Assembly: GCA_014529385.2 (NCBI GenBank)
Contig: CM043948.1
Coordinates: forward strand, 82,197,760 to 82,261,759
DNA from: Adiantum capillus-veneris
Taxonomy: Eukaryota; Streptophyta; Polypodiopsida; Polypodiales; Pteridaceae
Direction of reading: 5' to 3'
Length of the DNA: 64,000 bases
Made by a program: the position numbers and the translations under genes. Positions 33,701 to 45,206 of this stretch are shown here, piece after piece; positions within the stretch are counted from its first letter, which is position 1, and every line of letters starts with the position of its first letter. Below the pieces are notes generated by a model, which saw nothing but the letters and a program-made list of their open reading frames with translations, made no database searches and had not been told where the DNA came from.

Positions 33701-35022
33701 GTTATGCACAACAAAAAGGCATAGATTATGAAGAGACTTTTGCTCCCACTTGTTGTATGACTACTGTGCGTTTTCTATGTGCATTGGCAGCTCATTTTGG
33801 TTGAGATGTACATCAATCAGACATTGTTACTGCTTTCTTGAATGGTGACATATTTGAGGAAGTTTATGTAACGCAGCCTCAAGGTTTTGTCATAAAAGGA
33901 CAAGAGGACAAAGTGTGCAAATGTAAGAAGGCTTTGTATGGGTTGAAGCAATCTCCTCGTGCTTGGTATGAGAAAGCTGACACTCATTTGGTTAAACGAG
34001 GCTTTCGTAACAGTCCAACAGAAAGCACATTGTATGTAAAGCGTGAGGATGATGTATTTCTCATTGTGGTTCTTTATGTTGATGATTTGCTGATCACTGG
34101 ACCATGAGAGACATATTGCTAAATTTAAGGCTGATTTGAATGCTACTTTCAAGATGAAAGATTTGGGGCTGTTGCATCATTACTTGGGTATACAGTGTAA
34201 CCAGTGTGATGGTGGTATTGCCTTGTGTCAGAAAAGTTACATAGAGACATTGCTATGTAAGTTTGGACTTGAGGATTGCAAACCTATTGCCACTCCCATG
34301 GAAACAGGTTTGAAGTTGAGTCTACATGATGCTGGCGATCCTGCTGATGTCACTCTTTACCAAACTGCTGTTGGCTGCCTCATTTATGTATGCAACACGA
34401 GGCCAGATATTCAGTTTGCAGTCTCGCAGGTCAGCAGATTTATGCATAGCCCAGGGTCTAAGCATTGGCAGGCTGTCAAGAGGATTTTCCGCTACCTTAG
34501 TGGCACTTTACATCTTGGCTTGTTTTATCCGGATCATTGCCGCTAGACTTACATGCTTTTTCGGACTCAGATTGGGCTGGTTGTTTTGACACGTGAGTGT
34601 CCACAAGTGGTTTTTGTTTCATGCTTGGCAGTTCATGTATATCATGGTTGAGCAAGAAGCAACCTACTGTGGCCACTTCGAGTTGTGAGGCTGAGTACAG
34701 GGCAGTCTTCACAGCTATGGTTGAGTGTGTATGGCTCAGACGCCTTATGGCTGACTTGGGTGTTGGACAGGACACTGCCAACACTATCTACACTGACAGT
34801 CAGAGCGCATTGGCAGTTGCGAGGAACCCAGTTTTTCATGCTCGCACAAAGCACATTGAGGTGCATTACCACTATGTCAGGGAGAGGCTCTCAGCAGGAG
34901 AGATCAGCTTGGCTTATGTGCCAACACAGGACAACCTTGCAGATCTTTTCGCAAAGGCATTGTCTCGTGAGAAGCTTGAAGCTTTCCGCAAAGCTTTGGG
35001 CTTACTCCCCTTTGTGGACTGA
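30717..35022 (+). pseudogene. Copia gag-pol polyprotein, broken
   Basis: It starts MADNNNTDVFKM at 30717. Domains in order: gag (30717-31560); zinc knuckle CHYCKANDHLIKSC (31571-31612); protease DSGATKH (31830); GAG-pre-integrase (about 32240); integrase core (LVHSDVCGP, LRSDRGGEY, TPQQNGVAERKN); reverse transcriptase (33500-34300, with KWVYKLKRKPDG and the active site YVDDLLI near 34075); RNase H (SSCEAEYRA, DSQSALAVARNP) to TGA at 35020-35022. In-frame stops at 30984, 31305, 32868, 33214, 33802 and 34594, and frameshifts near 33190, 34100 and 34530, break it. Every stop can be explained by one transition from CAG, CGA or TGG. Despite this the catalytic motifs are largely intact. Confidence 0.95.
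33187..33287 (+). repeat. 33-bp unit repeated three times
   Basis: Three tandem 33-bp units encode an 11-residue repeat MGVSENVLEQP in the copia linker between integrase and RT. The first unit carries TAG for CAG and lies next to a frameshift. Confidence 0.95.
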
Positions 35023-35097
35023 TCCTGTCCTCAGGGCATGGCACTTCCCTTTACTCATGTGCCAGCTCTCGTTCACCGCATCACTCTAGGGGGGATT

Positions 35098-35324
35098 TGT
35101 TACCATATACATGTGGTAGTGATGTGTGTGAACACACTAGGACCGCCGGGGCATTTTTTCCCTCTTTAGGAGGTTTTTTCCCCCGTGCATTGTATATACG
35201 CCCATCACTCTAGGGCTATCTATCTTTCCATTGCACACTAAGTAACACACTCTCTATTGTGTGCCTTGAGCTTCCTTCGTCTTCTCCAAGCTGTGTGTGT
35301 TTCTCTGCAACCCTAATTCCAACA
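35098..35324 (+). repeat. 3' LTR of the complete copia element
   Basis: 227 bp. Equals the 5' LTR plus a 36-bp T/C-rich stretch. It is preceded by the polypurine tract and followed by the GACTC target duplication. Confidence 0.95.
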
Positions 35325-35670
35325 GACTCCTTATCAAGTTTCCCTAGCTTGACAAGAGAAAATTTTGATGCAAAGTAACGAGCTTGTACAAAAAGAATGG
35401 TAATACCTAGCTCTTGACCAATGTGTTCTCCTATTTTATCACTGCACAAAAAGGATGGTACATATAGGATGTGTGTAGACTATCCCAAGGATTGTGGCTT
35501 TGTTTGATAAGCTACAAGGTTCTACCTACTTTAGTAGAATAGACCTAAAAAATGGCTATCCTCAAATAGAAATCATATGGGAAGATAATCAAAAGACAAA
35601 CTTCATGACAACTTTTGAGCTATATGAATATCTTGTCACGCTTTTTGGACCAACAAATTCTCCAACCACA

Positions 35671-35829
35671 TTCAATCAAATGATGAAATGTATCTTTTGT
35701 GTACATAGGGATTACTCTAAAGATTGTTTATGATACCACAATCTATTCATTCAATCAAATGATGAAATGTATCTGTTGTGTACATAGGGCTTACTTGAAA
35801 GTTTTCTTTGATGATACCACAATCTATTC
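35671..35829 (+). repeat. 79-bp tandem duplication over the gypsy RT active site
   Basis: Two copies with a 79-bp period begin ttcaatcaaatgatgaaatg and end gataccacaatctattc. Only the second retains the FFDDTTIYS active-site segment in a continuous frame. Because 79 is not a multiple of three the duplication breaks the RT frame. Confidence 0.9.
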
Positions 35830-36381
35830 TAAATCCTTGGAAGACCAAAAAGAGCATCTCAAGGTAGTGCTTCAAGCATTGCAAGATAACAAGCTATACA
35901 TTATTCGTAAAAAGAGCAAATTCTTCTTACGAGTGATTCAATATCTAGGTCATATTATTTCCAAGAATGAAATTAAAATGGATTCACAAAAGCTTGAGGT
36001 AATAAATGCATGTCATGATCCAAAAAATATATATGAGCTACAAAGTTTCATTGGAATGTGCTCATACTATAGAAGGTTCATAGGCAAAGTTCTCTAGAAT
36101 AGTAGGACCATTACATGATTTGACCAAGAAGTACATCAAATATGTATGGACCGATAAGAAGCAAGAATCATTCATTCAACTTAAAAGGAGTGAAACCTAA
36201 ACTCTCTGAACCATTTGAGGTTCATTGTGATGCTTGTGGTCATTAGTTGCCTTGAAGTGATTCTTCTACAAGAAGGGCATTCCATAGGATATGAGAGTCG
36301 TCCATTGCACTCTGATGAGATGAGGCCTTGGCATCTATGAAAAATAGCTTTTACCTATCTTACATGCCTTGGATTCATGTC

Positions 36382-36644
36382 CGGGGGATTCACCATGGAA
36401 AAATTATCACACCACGTAAGTGCAGGGGAGGGGTTTTTTTTACAAGTTACATAAGCATATAAGTTAGGGGCAAGCCCCCAATAATTTATCTTTCAAGCTT
36501 AAAAATAAGGGAGGGGTATCATATTTATGGAAGGGTGGGGGAGAAGTGAGAAAAGGGAAAAATGAGAGGAAGTTTTTGTGTTTCAAAATTATGGCTTCCC
36601 AAAAGAGTCTGCCCTCGAACTTATGAGTCAACAGCTACAAAGAT
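36382..36644 (-). repeat. Dispersed repeat, right inverted copy
   Basis: Reverse complement of 1-281. It begins next to the RNase H remnant of gypsy 2 and ends at ctacaaagat. It may be an LTR piece or another insertion. Confidence 0.75.
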
Positions 36645-37340
36645 ACATGCAAGAACTAACAGTGCTTTGTATCAATTTCTTGTTTTGTGATTACTATTCA
36701 TTTGTTGAGGGATGAAAACTATAAAGAGTTTGTATAGATGCAAATTTACACAGAGAACCTAACACAACTTTATAACAATGTTTTTTGAGTAATTTAGATG
36801 GGTCACAATTGGACGAGTAGCTAGAGTGCAGGCTGAACGGGCACGTAATTTGAAAGTCAAAGTAAGACACATTGAGGGTACATCTAGTTATCAACATAAG
36901 TGGTTCCTTAGTATGTTGCCAATCACTATGCTACACGCTTTTTGACTAGTTTTACTTAGCTAGATCATATGAGACCTAAATTTTATATGTAAGATAGGGG
37001 TATGATAATTTTTAGCATTTGATTGTCGTATAAGCATCAAAAGGAGGTATGAGTCGTATATAGGGGTTTTGTTGCCACCAAGTATTGTTTTCAGGCGGGT
37101 TTTGCCCCCCCTGTTTTGGAGTTAGAGTGTGTTTGCATACTAAGGTTTTGGTTTTTACAGATCTACATTTTGGGTGGTGCAAAAAGTTTCATTTTGGTTG
37201 TAGTGTTCATAAATACTATTTACTATTTTGAAATAGCTGTATATACACATATTGTGGTTACACATGGAAGCTGGCTATTTTTTTAGCTGGCTGCTCAGAG
37301 AATTGGTGGTGTTGGGAACACGCTGTCCAACAATGATGGA
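36645..37340. other. No gene recognised between elements
   Basis: A/T-rich spacer between the dispersed repeat and the copia gag that starts near 37341. It should contain the copia 5' LTR if present, but no match to the LTR at 41593 and no primer-binding site was found. Confidence 0.5.
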
Positions 37341-38778
37341 CTTAATTAGATTGTTAGCAAGAAGCCGAACAAGAACAACTTCCATGCTTGGAAGTTCAGA
37401 ATAACCAATTTCCTTATGGGTAAAGGTTATTGGAAATACATTGATGGAGAGTATGAGAATGCACCAATGATACTAGAGGAAGGTGCAATTGTTGTACATA
37501 CGAAGGTATTTAAAGATTGGAACCAAGGAGCTTGGAAGGTCATGTATTGACTTTTTGTGAGTGTGCAAGACACTCTATGGGTGGACACATGCAAGATTTT
37601 CACACCCCTAAGGAGGCTTGGGACACTTTATTGTCGTTGGATGTGACCAATACAACGAGAATACAACAGCAAGGAAGGTGCATTTGAAGACTGAGATGAA
37701 TACAATGTAGAAGAAAAAAAATTATATCATTGATTATTTGCTGAAGATAAAGAACATATGTGATTCTCTTGCATCAATTGACGTTACAGTTGATGATGGT
37801 GACAAGGTTGAAGTATGTCTGTGAGGTTTGGGTCCATAATACAAACAGTAAAGATTGGTATCCATCTTCAAGAAAACATCCCCACGCTTGCAAATTTGAT
37901 GTCCTTACTAATTGTGGAAGAAAAGGAACAGGTCCTCTTTAACAACAAAGAAAGAGGACATGGTACAAGTCACGGAGGTAGTTGAGGAAGAGACAACCAC
38001 CAAGCACAACAACAAAATAATACCCACAGATATAACACAGGTGGTCAAGAAAGTTTTTGAGACAGGGGGAGTCCAAGAGGTTGTGATAATGTGCACATCA
38101 TAACAATACAAGTCAACATGGGAATGTTTTATGTTGGGGGTGTGGAAGACATGTTCACTTTGAAGGTGACTGTCGAGATAGGAGGCAAAAATATAATTAT
38201 GAAACTACTAGCACGAATACGTATGAGCTTGCAAGGATACTTGTGGTGCAACACATGTTAAATAATATGTCTACAAATGTGGAAAAATGTGGTGATAATG
38301 TCTGATTTTGGATTTATGTGCATCAAATCACATGACCAGTTATGATGAGTGGTTTAAAAAATGCAAACTTTACAAAGTCCTGGCTATGTAGAGATTAGGG
38401 ATGATACTACACATCCCATTATGCATATAGGAAATGTACCATTGTCTATGACAGATGGTAAAGTAAAGTACCTAGTTGATGTATTACATGTACCTAATGT
38501 CACAAAGAATTTGGTTTTTATTAGACAGATGGTTGAGCACAATTGCAATTCAAGTTTGATTTTGATGGTATGTTTGTTCAAGAGCATAAGAAGAATGGAA
38601 AGTTCGTTGTGAAAGGAAAGAAAGTGGAAGAAATGTTTACATAGAATGGAAATGTGTGCGAGGTAAATGTTGCCATGTTTGCACAAGGTGCATGAGTTGT
38701 TGCAAATATTGAGATCTTGCAATGTATAAATCATGTAAACTTGCATAGGGTGAAGAAGATGCAAACTAAAGAGATGGT

Positions 38779-39160
38779 TATAGGTTTTCCAACCTTTAAA
38801 GTTGATGAAATGTAGAACATTTGTGAGGAAAGATTTTATTTTCTCAATAGTTCTACATTTCTGCTCTACATTTCATCAACTTTAAAGGTTGGAAAACCTA
38901 TCATAAGGAAAGGATGCTTTGGCCTATGTTCTACATTTCTGCTCATATGCTTGTCATAAGGAAAGGATGCTTGTCATAAGGAACGGAAAGGAAACTATCA
39001 CATGTAAAGTTAGGTGAGAAAAGATTTTATTTTCTATGAAATGGAAAGTTGGTTACATGTAGGAATGAAATGTAGAACTAATGACAACTATAGGAACTAA
39101 TGTAGAACATAGGCCAAAGCATCCTTTCCTTATGACAAGCATATGAGTAGAAATGAATTG
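38779..39160. repeat. Scrambled block: inverted and templated copies
   Basis: Within the copia integrase region, 38779-38817 reappears inverted at about 38850-38901. The segment at 39105-39160 reappears inverted in pieces at 38902-38973. A 59-bp segment (38995-39053) is an exact direct copy of 39806-39864, where it belongs in the element. The pattern looks like repeated template switching or microhomology-driven repair. Confidence 0.85.
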
Positions 39161-41592
39161 GATTAGTACATAAAAATGTATGGGATCTGAAAAAGATCAC
39201 ATCTATGGGTGGGTGCATGTATTACGTGAGCTTCATTAATGAACATATGAGGAAGGTATGTGTCTATTCCATGAAACAAAAAAAATGAGGTATTATGCAC
39301 TTTCAAAAAATTTCAAGGCTTTGGTTGGAAAACGGATTGGAAAACATGTAAAGTGCATGAGGTCATATGGAGGGGGAGAATACTTTTCCAATGAGTTCAA
39401 TGATGTTATAAAAAATCATGGAATTCGAATGCAAGTATAATCCACAAAAAGATGGTGGTGCTGAGCAAAAGGACACGCACATAGCAAAAGTTGCTAGAGC
39501 ATTGATGAATGAGAAGAACATGCCTCATTGCCATTGGGTTGATATTGTTTGTACAGGTGTTTATATTATGAATAGGAGCCCTACAACTATGGTACATGAT
39601 ATGACACCAAAAGAGAAGCTTTGTGGTGAAAAACCAGATGTATTATATTTTAAAGTGTTCATATGTATTGTGTATGTGCATATGCCACATGAGCTGAAAA
39701 GTAAGCTTGATCCAAAAGCAGAAAAATGTGGGTTCATTGGATATTCCCATGATCAAAAAGAGTTTGGATATTCCCATGAGTAGAAAGGGTATAAATGTTA
39801 CAATCCTATCACATGTAAAGTTAGGTGAGAAAAGATTTTATTTTCTATGAAATGGAAAGTTGGTATTCTGATGTAAAGGATGAATTAGGGGTTAATGTAA
39901 TGGAAAATGTGGCAGAAAAAAAATACAAGTGCTTAGTCACACAAGTTTTGAGTGGGCCGTAAGGGTCACCTAGTGTAGGTTATGGTGAGAATCCATGGAA
40001 TGTCAAGTTGCATGATAGAACGAGTCCTGATAGCTCATCAAATGTGTCAAGAAAAGGGAAGGTAAAAGTTGATGATGCTCCTAAGATGCCAAATTGAGTG
40101 CTAGTTATGATGATTGTGACAACAATGGTTTTGTGTAGAGTAAATGAGGAGTTTGGCATACACTTTGTGAAAACTCTGGGTGCAAGAAGGATGCAAGCAG
40201 GGATTAAAAAACCTAGAAGTGTTCTTGGACCATGTAGGTTTGAGAGAGTAAGAAATCCTATGCAAATATTGACTTATGAAAATTATGTGGCTCATCATTG
40301 TGCATATATGGTGAAGATTACATAGGAGGTGGAACCCAGTTGTTTTGAAGATGCCGTCAAAGATGGGAAATCGTGACAAGCTATGGATGAGAAGATGGCT
40401 GCCCTTGATGAAAATGGAACATTGGTTTCATTACTAGAGGGAAGGAGTGCAATTGGATGAAAATGGGTGTACAAGATAAAGCACAATCTGGATGCATTAT
40501 ATGGGCTGAGCAAGCACCTAGAGCTTGGTATGAGAGGATTGTGGCATTTTTCATGTCTTTGGTTTTTGAGATATCTAATGCAGATCTTTCATTGTATGTG
40601 AGAAAGAATGAAGCTAATTGTTGTGATGTGCATTTTTGTGGATGAATTGATTGGTGGAGGTGATAATTTGGTTGAATTAGAGGGTGTACATGCTCTACTT
40701 ATGCAAGAGTTTGAGATGAAAGACTTGAAAGACTTGTGGTACTTCTTAGGCATTGAAATTGTTTGCACAAAAGAGGGTGTATGGTTGTCACAAAAGACAA
40801 TATTCTTTGGACATGTTGAAAAAGCACGGTATGGCCGATTGTAAGCCAATTTCAATGCCTTTAGATCAAAATTTGAAGTTGGGGGAATGATACAAGTCAA
40901 GTGCTTGAGAATGCTATCATGTACAGGAAGATGATTGGTATCTTGATCTACTTGGCTATCTTACGTCCAAACTTGAGCTACACAATTGGATTGGTGAGTG
41001 AGTTTATGCAGTCTCGCAAGAAACCACACTTGGATGCCATGAGGCACACATTATGCTATGTGAGTGCTAATATGGATTATGCATTCTTTTATAGGTTTTA
41101 TGTTGATTTACATCTCTATGGTTACACAAATGCAAATTGGGATGGTAGCACATATGATCGCAGGTCTACTAATGGATTCATGTTTTCACTTGGGAGTGGT
41201 GTTATCACATGGAGCAGCAAGAAGCAACCTATGATTACTCTATCAAGTATAGAGGTAGAGTACAGGGGTGCTATAGTGGCAGCATGTGGAGTAGCATGGT
41301 TGGGATTGCTACTTCGAGACTTTGGAGTATACATATGGAGGCTGGTTGTCATCTACTATGACAACCTCAATAGCATACAATCGGCTTAGAACCTAGTGTT
41401 TCATGCAAGGAAGAAGCACATTGAGGAGCATTACCACTTCATCAAAGACTGAATCTTGGCAGACATCAACCTTGAGTATGTGTTGTCGGATGAGCAGATT
41501 GCAAATATATTCACGAAGGCCCTTGGAGCATAGAAGCTACGGTGGTTTTGAGCAATGCTTGGCATATGGGAAATGGTGTTGAGCTTGAGGAG

Positions 41593-41985
41593 TGCTGAGA
41601 TGTCAAGCTCAACATGTACTACTCTGGGATGAATCTCACCAACAAATATCATATCACAATCATGCCTTGGTGGATATGCATATCTTTGACAACAATACTA
41701 CATCTTGATTAGGTCTACCTACTGGAGTGATGGCACACTTATCCATCTAGCTCACTCACTAGTGACACACACTAGACCATTGTATCAGTTTCCTCTCATG
41801 CTGTATTTTCCCTTTTAAGTTTTTCAGACTTCTTATCTTGAATTAGTGAATAAGAATAAGTAGAAGATTTGTTTCCATATCTTTTTTTGTGTGTTTCTTG
41901 CAAGAGCTCAATATCTCTTTCTGTGTGTCTTGCAAGAGCTCAATATCTCTCCTTCTCTATCTCTTAATAATGCATATTGTAGAGT
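41593..41985 (+). repeat. 3' LTR of copia remnant 2
   Basis: It starts TGCTGAGATGTCAAGC after gcttgagg-ag. The first bases match the LTR at 1843 (minus) apart from TGT to TGC. It includes a short tandem repeat (tcttgcaagagctcaatatctct twice, 41897-41951). The right boundary is approximate. Confidence 0.75.
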
Positions 41986-42877
41986 GACCAGTTTCACCAA
42001 CTCTTAACTGTAGTATCTCGATGGGCAACTAGCCACTAGAACATAGTGAATCTCCTCCACTATATATTGTCCCATAGGCGTCCCTAAAAATATATGAAGA
42101 ATCTCAATTGTGAGACCCTCCTCTTGTCAATGGTTTGCTGTAGCAGGATGAGCATCTCTCCATGTTTTCAATATGTGATGTCCCAACCATGCTATGTACT
42201 AAAAAAAAGGAGTCCCCAAGTGATTAATTGAAGTGTGAGAACCAATTCCCCGGGTCCCACTTCACTCACACTAGGGGGGCTCTCCCAAGCCCATGACTAC
42301 TAGTGTCGTGAATCAAGAGGTGATGGGTTTGGGTCTATCATACAAGCCCTCCTATTGATGCCGCCCATAACTTGGATCCATTGAAAGCATCACTTGTCCA
42401 CCTTTGGTGCCTCATTAGTAACTCTTTGGAGGACGGCCCTCACTTTGAACCTCAAAGAACATGCAAAACCCTAGATATGAGCAAGACCAAACTTCAATGA
42501 TTACCTCAACTGAATGAACTCTTGAGGAAATATCCCATCCAAAAAGGTGCCTCTAGCTCAATAGTGGTGTGCCACTTTGCTAGTATAATATCCTGGCACA
42601 TGCTCTGTACCCCCTCAGGTCTTGTGGTAGCTGAAGGCTCTGAAACCTCCTAAGAAGTGTTTTACACTATAGCTAGTCCCCAAAAGTCGCATGGACCCTC
42701 TGCCATGAGACCCCCAAGAGACATGAGGTTAGCTACCAACCATGTGACCTTGTTGTGTGTTGAACAAAGGGTTCCATGCAAGTGGCTATTTCACGTGCTT
42801 GTCAATGCATGTGGCCTAGTGCTGCTCAAAGACACTTCTCAAGTGCTCTTAAGATTGAATCAAGCTCAAAGAAACAC
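41986..42877. other. No gene recognised
   Basis: Roughly 0.9 kb between the copia LTR and the gypsy LTR. A short block (caccactcac-like, 42235-42290) and a few short frames offer no identity. Confidence 0.5.
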
Positions 42878-43119
42878 GTTTAAGGCATATGGAAGTGAAG
42901 CCTTGGCTGTCCACCCAACCATATGCCATTATATAGGCAACTCCCAAGCGGCTTCACACTGGCCCATGGCCTTACACTATTCCCCCCTTGAAGAAGTGTT
43001 TTTGTCCTCAAAAATAAAATTGAGAAATTTCTTCTTAAGAACAATAATGTTTTCCCAAGTGGCACCTTATTCATGTCGGTCTTTTCACTTGACTAATGCT
43101 TGGCGATGCACATGATGAC

Positions 43120-43629
43120 GAGTACATAAATAATGATAGTCTAAAATGTGCGCAGGTTCATGTGGCTGCATTGAAGGTTCAAAAAAATTGTTGCACTCCT
43201 TTTCCTCCCCTCAAAATTTCAGTGGCTTGGTGTTTTTTTTAAAATCATCCACCTCTTTTTTTGAGAGAAGGGGCAACACATCCTGATTGGAACCTTTCTT
43301 CTGCATACCAGGGGTGTTTATTCTTGGCACAAGAGCCGAAGAAACTATAGTCTACCATTAATAGGGCCCTTGGCCGATTGCTGCATGAATTGCACAAGCA
43401 TATCAGACATTTTACTCACATTCACATTCAACAGTGAAAAATTTGACTCTAAAACAGACATGCGTGTTTGTATTTCTCTAAACTCTTCTATATCAAGCAG
43501 TTATATGCTGCTACCAATTTTTGTGTGGGAACCTTCTGTGAGAGTAGTCGGCTGTGGGGCACTAGGATGCGGAGCTGGTGTAGGATTTTCAAAATCAAAA
43601 CCATGATGCATGTCTATGTCAAAATCCAT
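43120..43629 (-). pseudogene. Gypsy gag 5' part (element at 42878-53428)
   Basis: Begins MDFDIDMHHG at 43629. It contains FDFEN, an in-frame stop after IGSS, and then TRMSVLES and SDMLVQFMQQSAKG, which match gypsy remnant 1 (TRMTLFES, CDMLVQFMQQSTKG). Further on KKEVDDF and NTKP match EVDDLLKNTKP. It ends where the internal deletion joins the pol C-terminus. Confidence 0.8.
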
Positions 43630-44298
43630 GGTGTAACCATGATGTATGAGCAATAGAAAAAGAAATACCTTGTATCAAGAACCCCTCGTAAACTATGCTA
43701 GTAACAGTTAGAAGAGCAATTGTGACACTAGATGGCAATTGACCATGCCAAATAGTCAAAAAGATTTGCCAAAACCACCTTCAATCTCAAATCATAGCTT
43801 TCAATAACCACCAAATAGCACTTCATTGCCGTACAATTAGGAAAATCCGTCCAAGTGTCTGAAATAACTTTCCTCTTAAGAAGTTCTTTACTCAAAAGGC
43901 CGGATTTCCATGGAAAATGGTCCAAAATAATTTCCAAATAAATTGTATCACCGTCCACTTTTTTTTTTCAAAAGCTATAAATTACAAAGTAAATTTACTG
44001 CGTTATCGAAGACGAGAAGAGTCAAAAATTTGGGAGAGGAAGAATCGTTCAAGGCTCAATTCTATGAGTGTAGGGGGTGTTTATTTGAAGGGCCAATTTC
44101 TTGACCTTGATAAGCAATTGGGTGTCCACATATCAAGGAAAAATCCTTTCCTTGCGCCGATGAGCACCACAGAGAAAGAGAGAGAGCGCACACTGTGGTG
44201 CCCGGATCACATAATTGTAGAGTCAAAAAATCACCCTCTGTACAGGCAAAGCCGTAGATGGTGGTTGGTGCCACTTTGGAGCAGGGTGGCATCCTCCC

Positions 44299-44619
44299 TG
44301 TTAACCCTCACAGCTCACGGACACCATATCACCTACAATGGACGTTGTATTATTTACTTGGTAGAGTCAGGTACAAGGCTTGTCAGTCCAATAGGAAAAG
44401 GGTAAGAGTGATCGTCGATGAGAGGCGCACTCTAACTGGAACATTCAAGGGATTAGTTGGCTAAGCATGGGCGCCCAAGAGTGAATGGGGTGAGCTCATA
44501 TAAAAGTCAACTAAACCTAAAATTCACTCATTCTCTCATTTGTGCAATTGAAGAGTGCTCTTGCTCCATCTCCATCTTCTTCTTCTTCATCTCCTTGTGT
44601 GTGTGTGTGTGTATGCGTG

Positions 44620-44707
<88 letters not shown>

Positions 44708-44931
44708 CGATCGAGCATTGCGGTGGCACGACGGTTGAGCGTGGCGTAGCGGCATCTCCCTCTTCTTCGCGGCGAGGAATCCTCCACGAAGCAAGTGTAG
44801 AGCGGTGAGTGACACACCATTGTCATCTTTGAGCTTACTAGTTTAGGCTTGTTGTGTGCTTGGAGCCATTTGTGGCTCGACGCGGTGTATTGGCAAGTTC
44901 CTTGCATTGACACGTGCGACATACGCACACA
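44299..44931 (+). repeat. 5' LTR of the gag-protease element
   Basis: 633 bp. TATA box tataaaag near 44500. A compound (GT)n(GA)n array (44595-44705) lies downstream of the TATA box, hence in the transcribed leader. Confidence 0.93.
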
Positions 44932-44934
44932 TTT

Positions 44935-44953
44935 TGGGCACCGTTGCCGGGGA
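44935..44953 (+). other. Primer-binding site, tRNA-Asp-like
   Basis: TGGGCACCGTTGCCGGGGA, 3 bp after the 5' LTR, resembles TGGCGCCGTTGCCGGGGA, the tRNA-Asp type site of plant Athila/Tat gypsy lineages. Confidence 0.8.
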
Positions 44954-45080
44954 ATGCCATACACTAAGCTTGAATGGCACTCTGTGCTTCTTTTGTGGTG
45001 CAATTTCAATTGTAGGAAAGGTAAGGAAGGAGGGTGTGTGTGTTGAGAAGAGGGATTTTGTGTTATACTGTGTACTTTTT

Positions 45081-45206
45081 TTGTTAATGGAGTTTTCAAA
45101 GGTACTATGTTTATTCTCTGTGTATTAAGGTTGTTAGTTTTCTTTGTTAATGGAGTTTTCAAAGGTACTGTGTTTATTATCCGTGTATTCAAGTTGTTAG
45201 TTTTCT
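45081..45206. repeat. Two tandem 63-bp units in element leader
   Basis: Two copies (period 63 bp) beginning ttgttaatggagttttcaaa, in the untranslated leader between the primer-binding site and the first ORF. Confidence 0.9.

Larger units (their letters stand above)
30164..35324 (+). mobile_element. Complete Ty1/copia element with TSD GACTC
   Basis: A full insertion inside gypsy remnant 2, flanked by GACTC (30159-30163 and 35325-35329). The LTRs start TGTTACC and end CCAACA. They are identical over 191 aligned bases and differ only by a 36-bp indel, so insertion was recent. A primer-binding site follows the left LTR and a purine tract (ctagggggga) precedes the right one. The gag-pol order (gag, protease, integrase, RT, RNase H) is copia type. 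The polyprotein is nevertheless broken in several places (see separate entry). Confidence 0.95.
29590..36375 (+). mobile_element. Ty3/gypsy remnant 2, split by a copia insertion
   Basis: The left part (29590-30163) encodes a protease domain with DFGAKHNYIS in place of DSGA and DVLLGAP. The right part (35325-36375) continues with reverse transcriptase (FSRIDLKNGYPQIEI; active-site region FFDDTTIYS near 35810) and RNase H (FEVHCDAC near 36215). The halves join cleanly once the copia element at 30164-35324 and one GACTC duplication are removed. Stops and a 79-bp duplication in the RT region show that it is inactive. The right end meets the dispersed repeat at 36382. Confidence 0.8.
37341..41985 (+). 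mobile_element. Ty1/copia remnant 2, 5'-truncated, rearranged
   Basis: Gag near 37360 (NNFHAWKFRITNFLMGKGYWKYI) leads to a decayed zinc knuckle (38130), a protease relic (near 38310-38350), and LVDVLHVPNVTKNL (near 38475). Integrase pieces follow at 39260-39780 (MNRSPTTMVHDMTPKEKLCGEKPD), then RT and RNase H at 40440-41540 (STNGFMFSLGSGVITWSSKK; SSIEVEYRGA). In the RT core the sequence jumps from KWVYKIKHN to the ALYGL...APRAWYER region, so roughly 300 bp are deleted. Linked to a 3' LTR at 41593. Part of 38.78-39.16 kb is scrambled. Many stops. Same family as the minus-strand fragment at 1278-2115. Confidence 0.85.

Noticed and set aside
44517-45192. Minus-strand ORF across the LTR
   Set aside because: It is an antisense shadow of the LTR leader, with Thr-His repeats derived from the (GT)n array.
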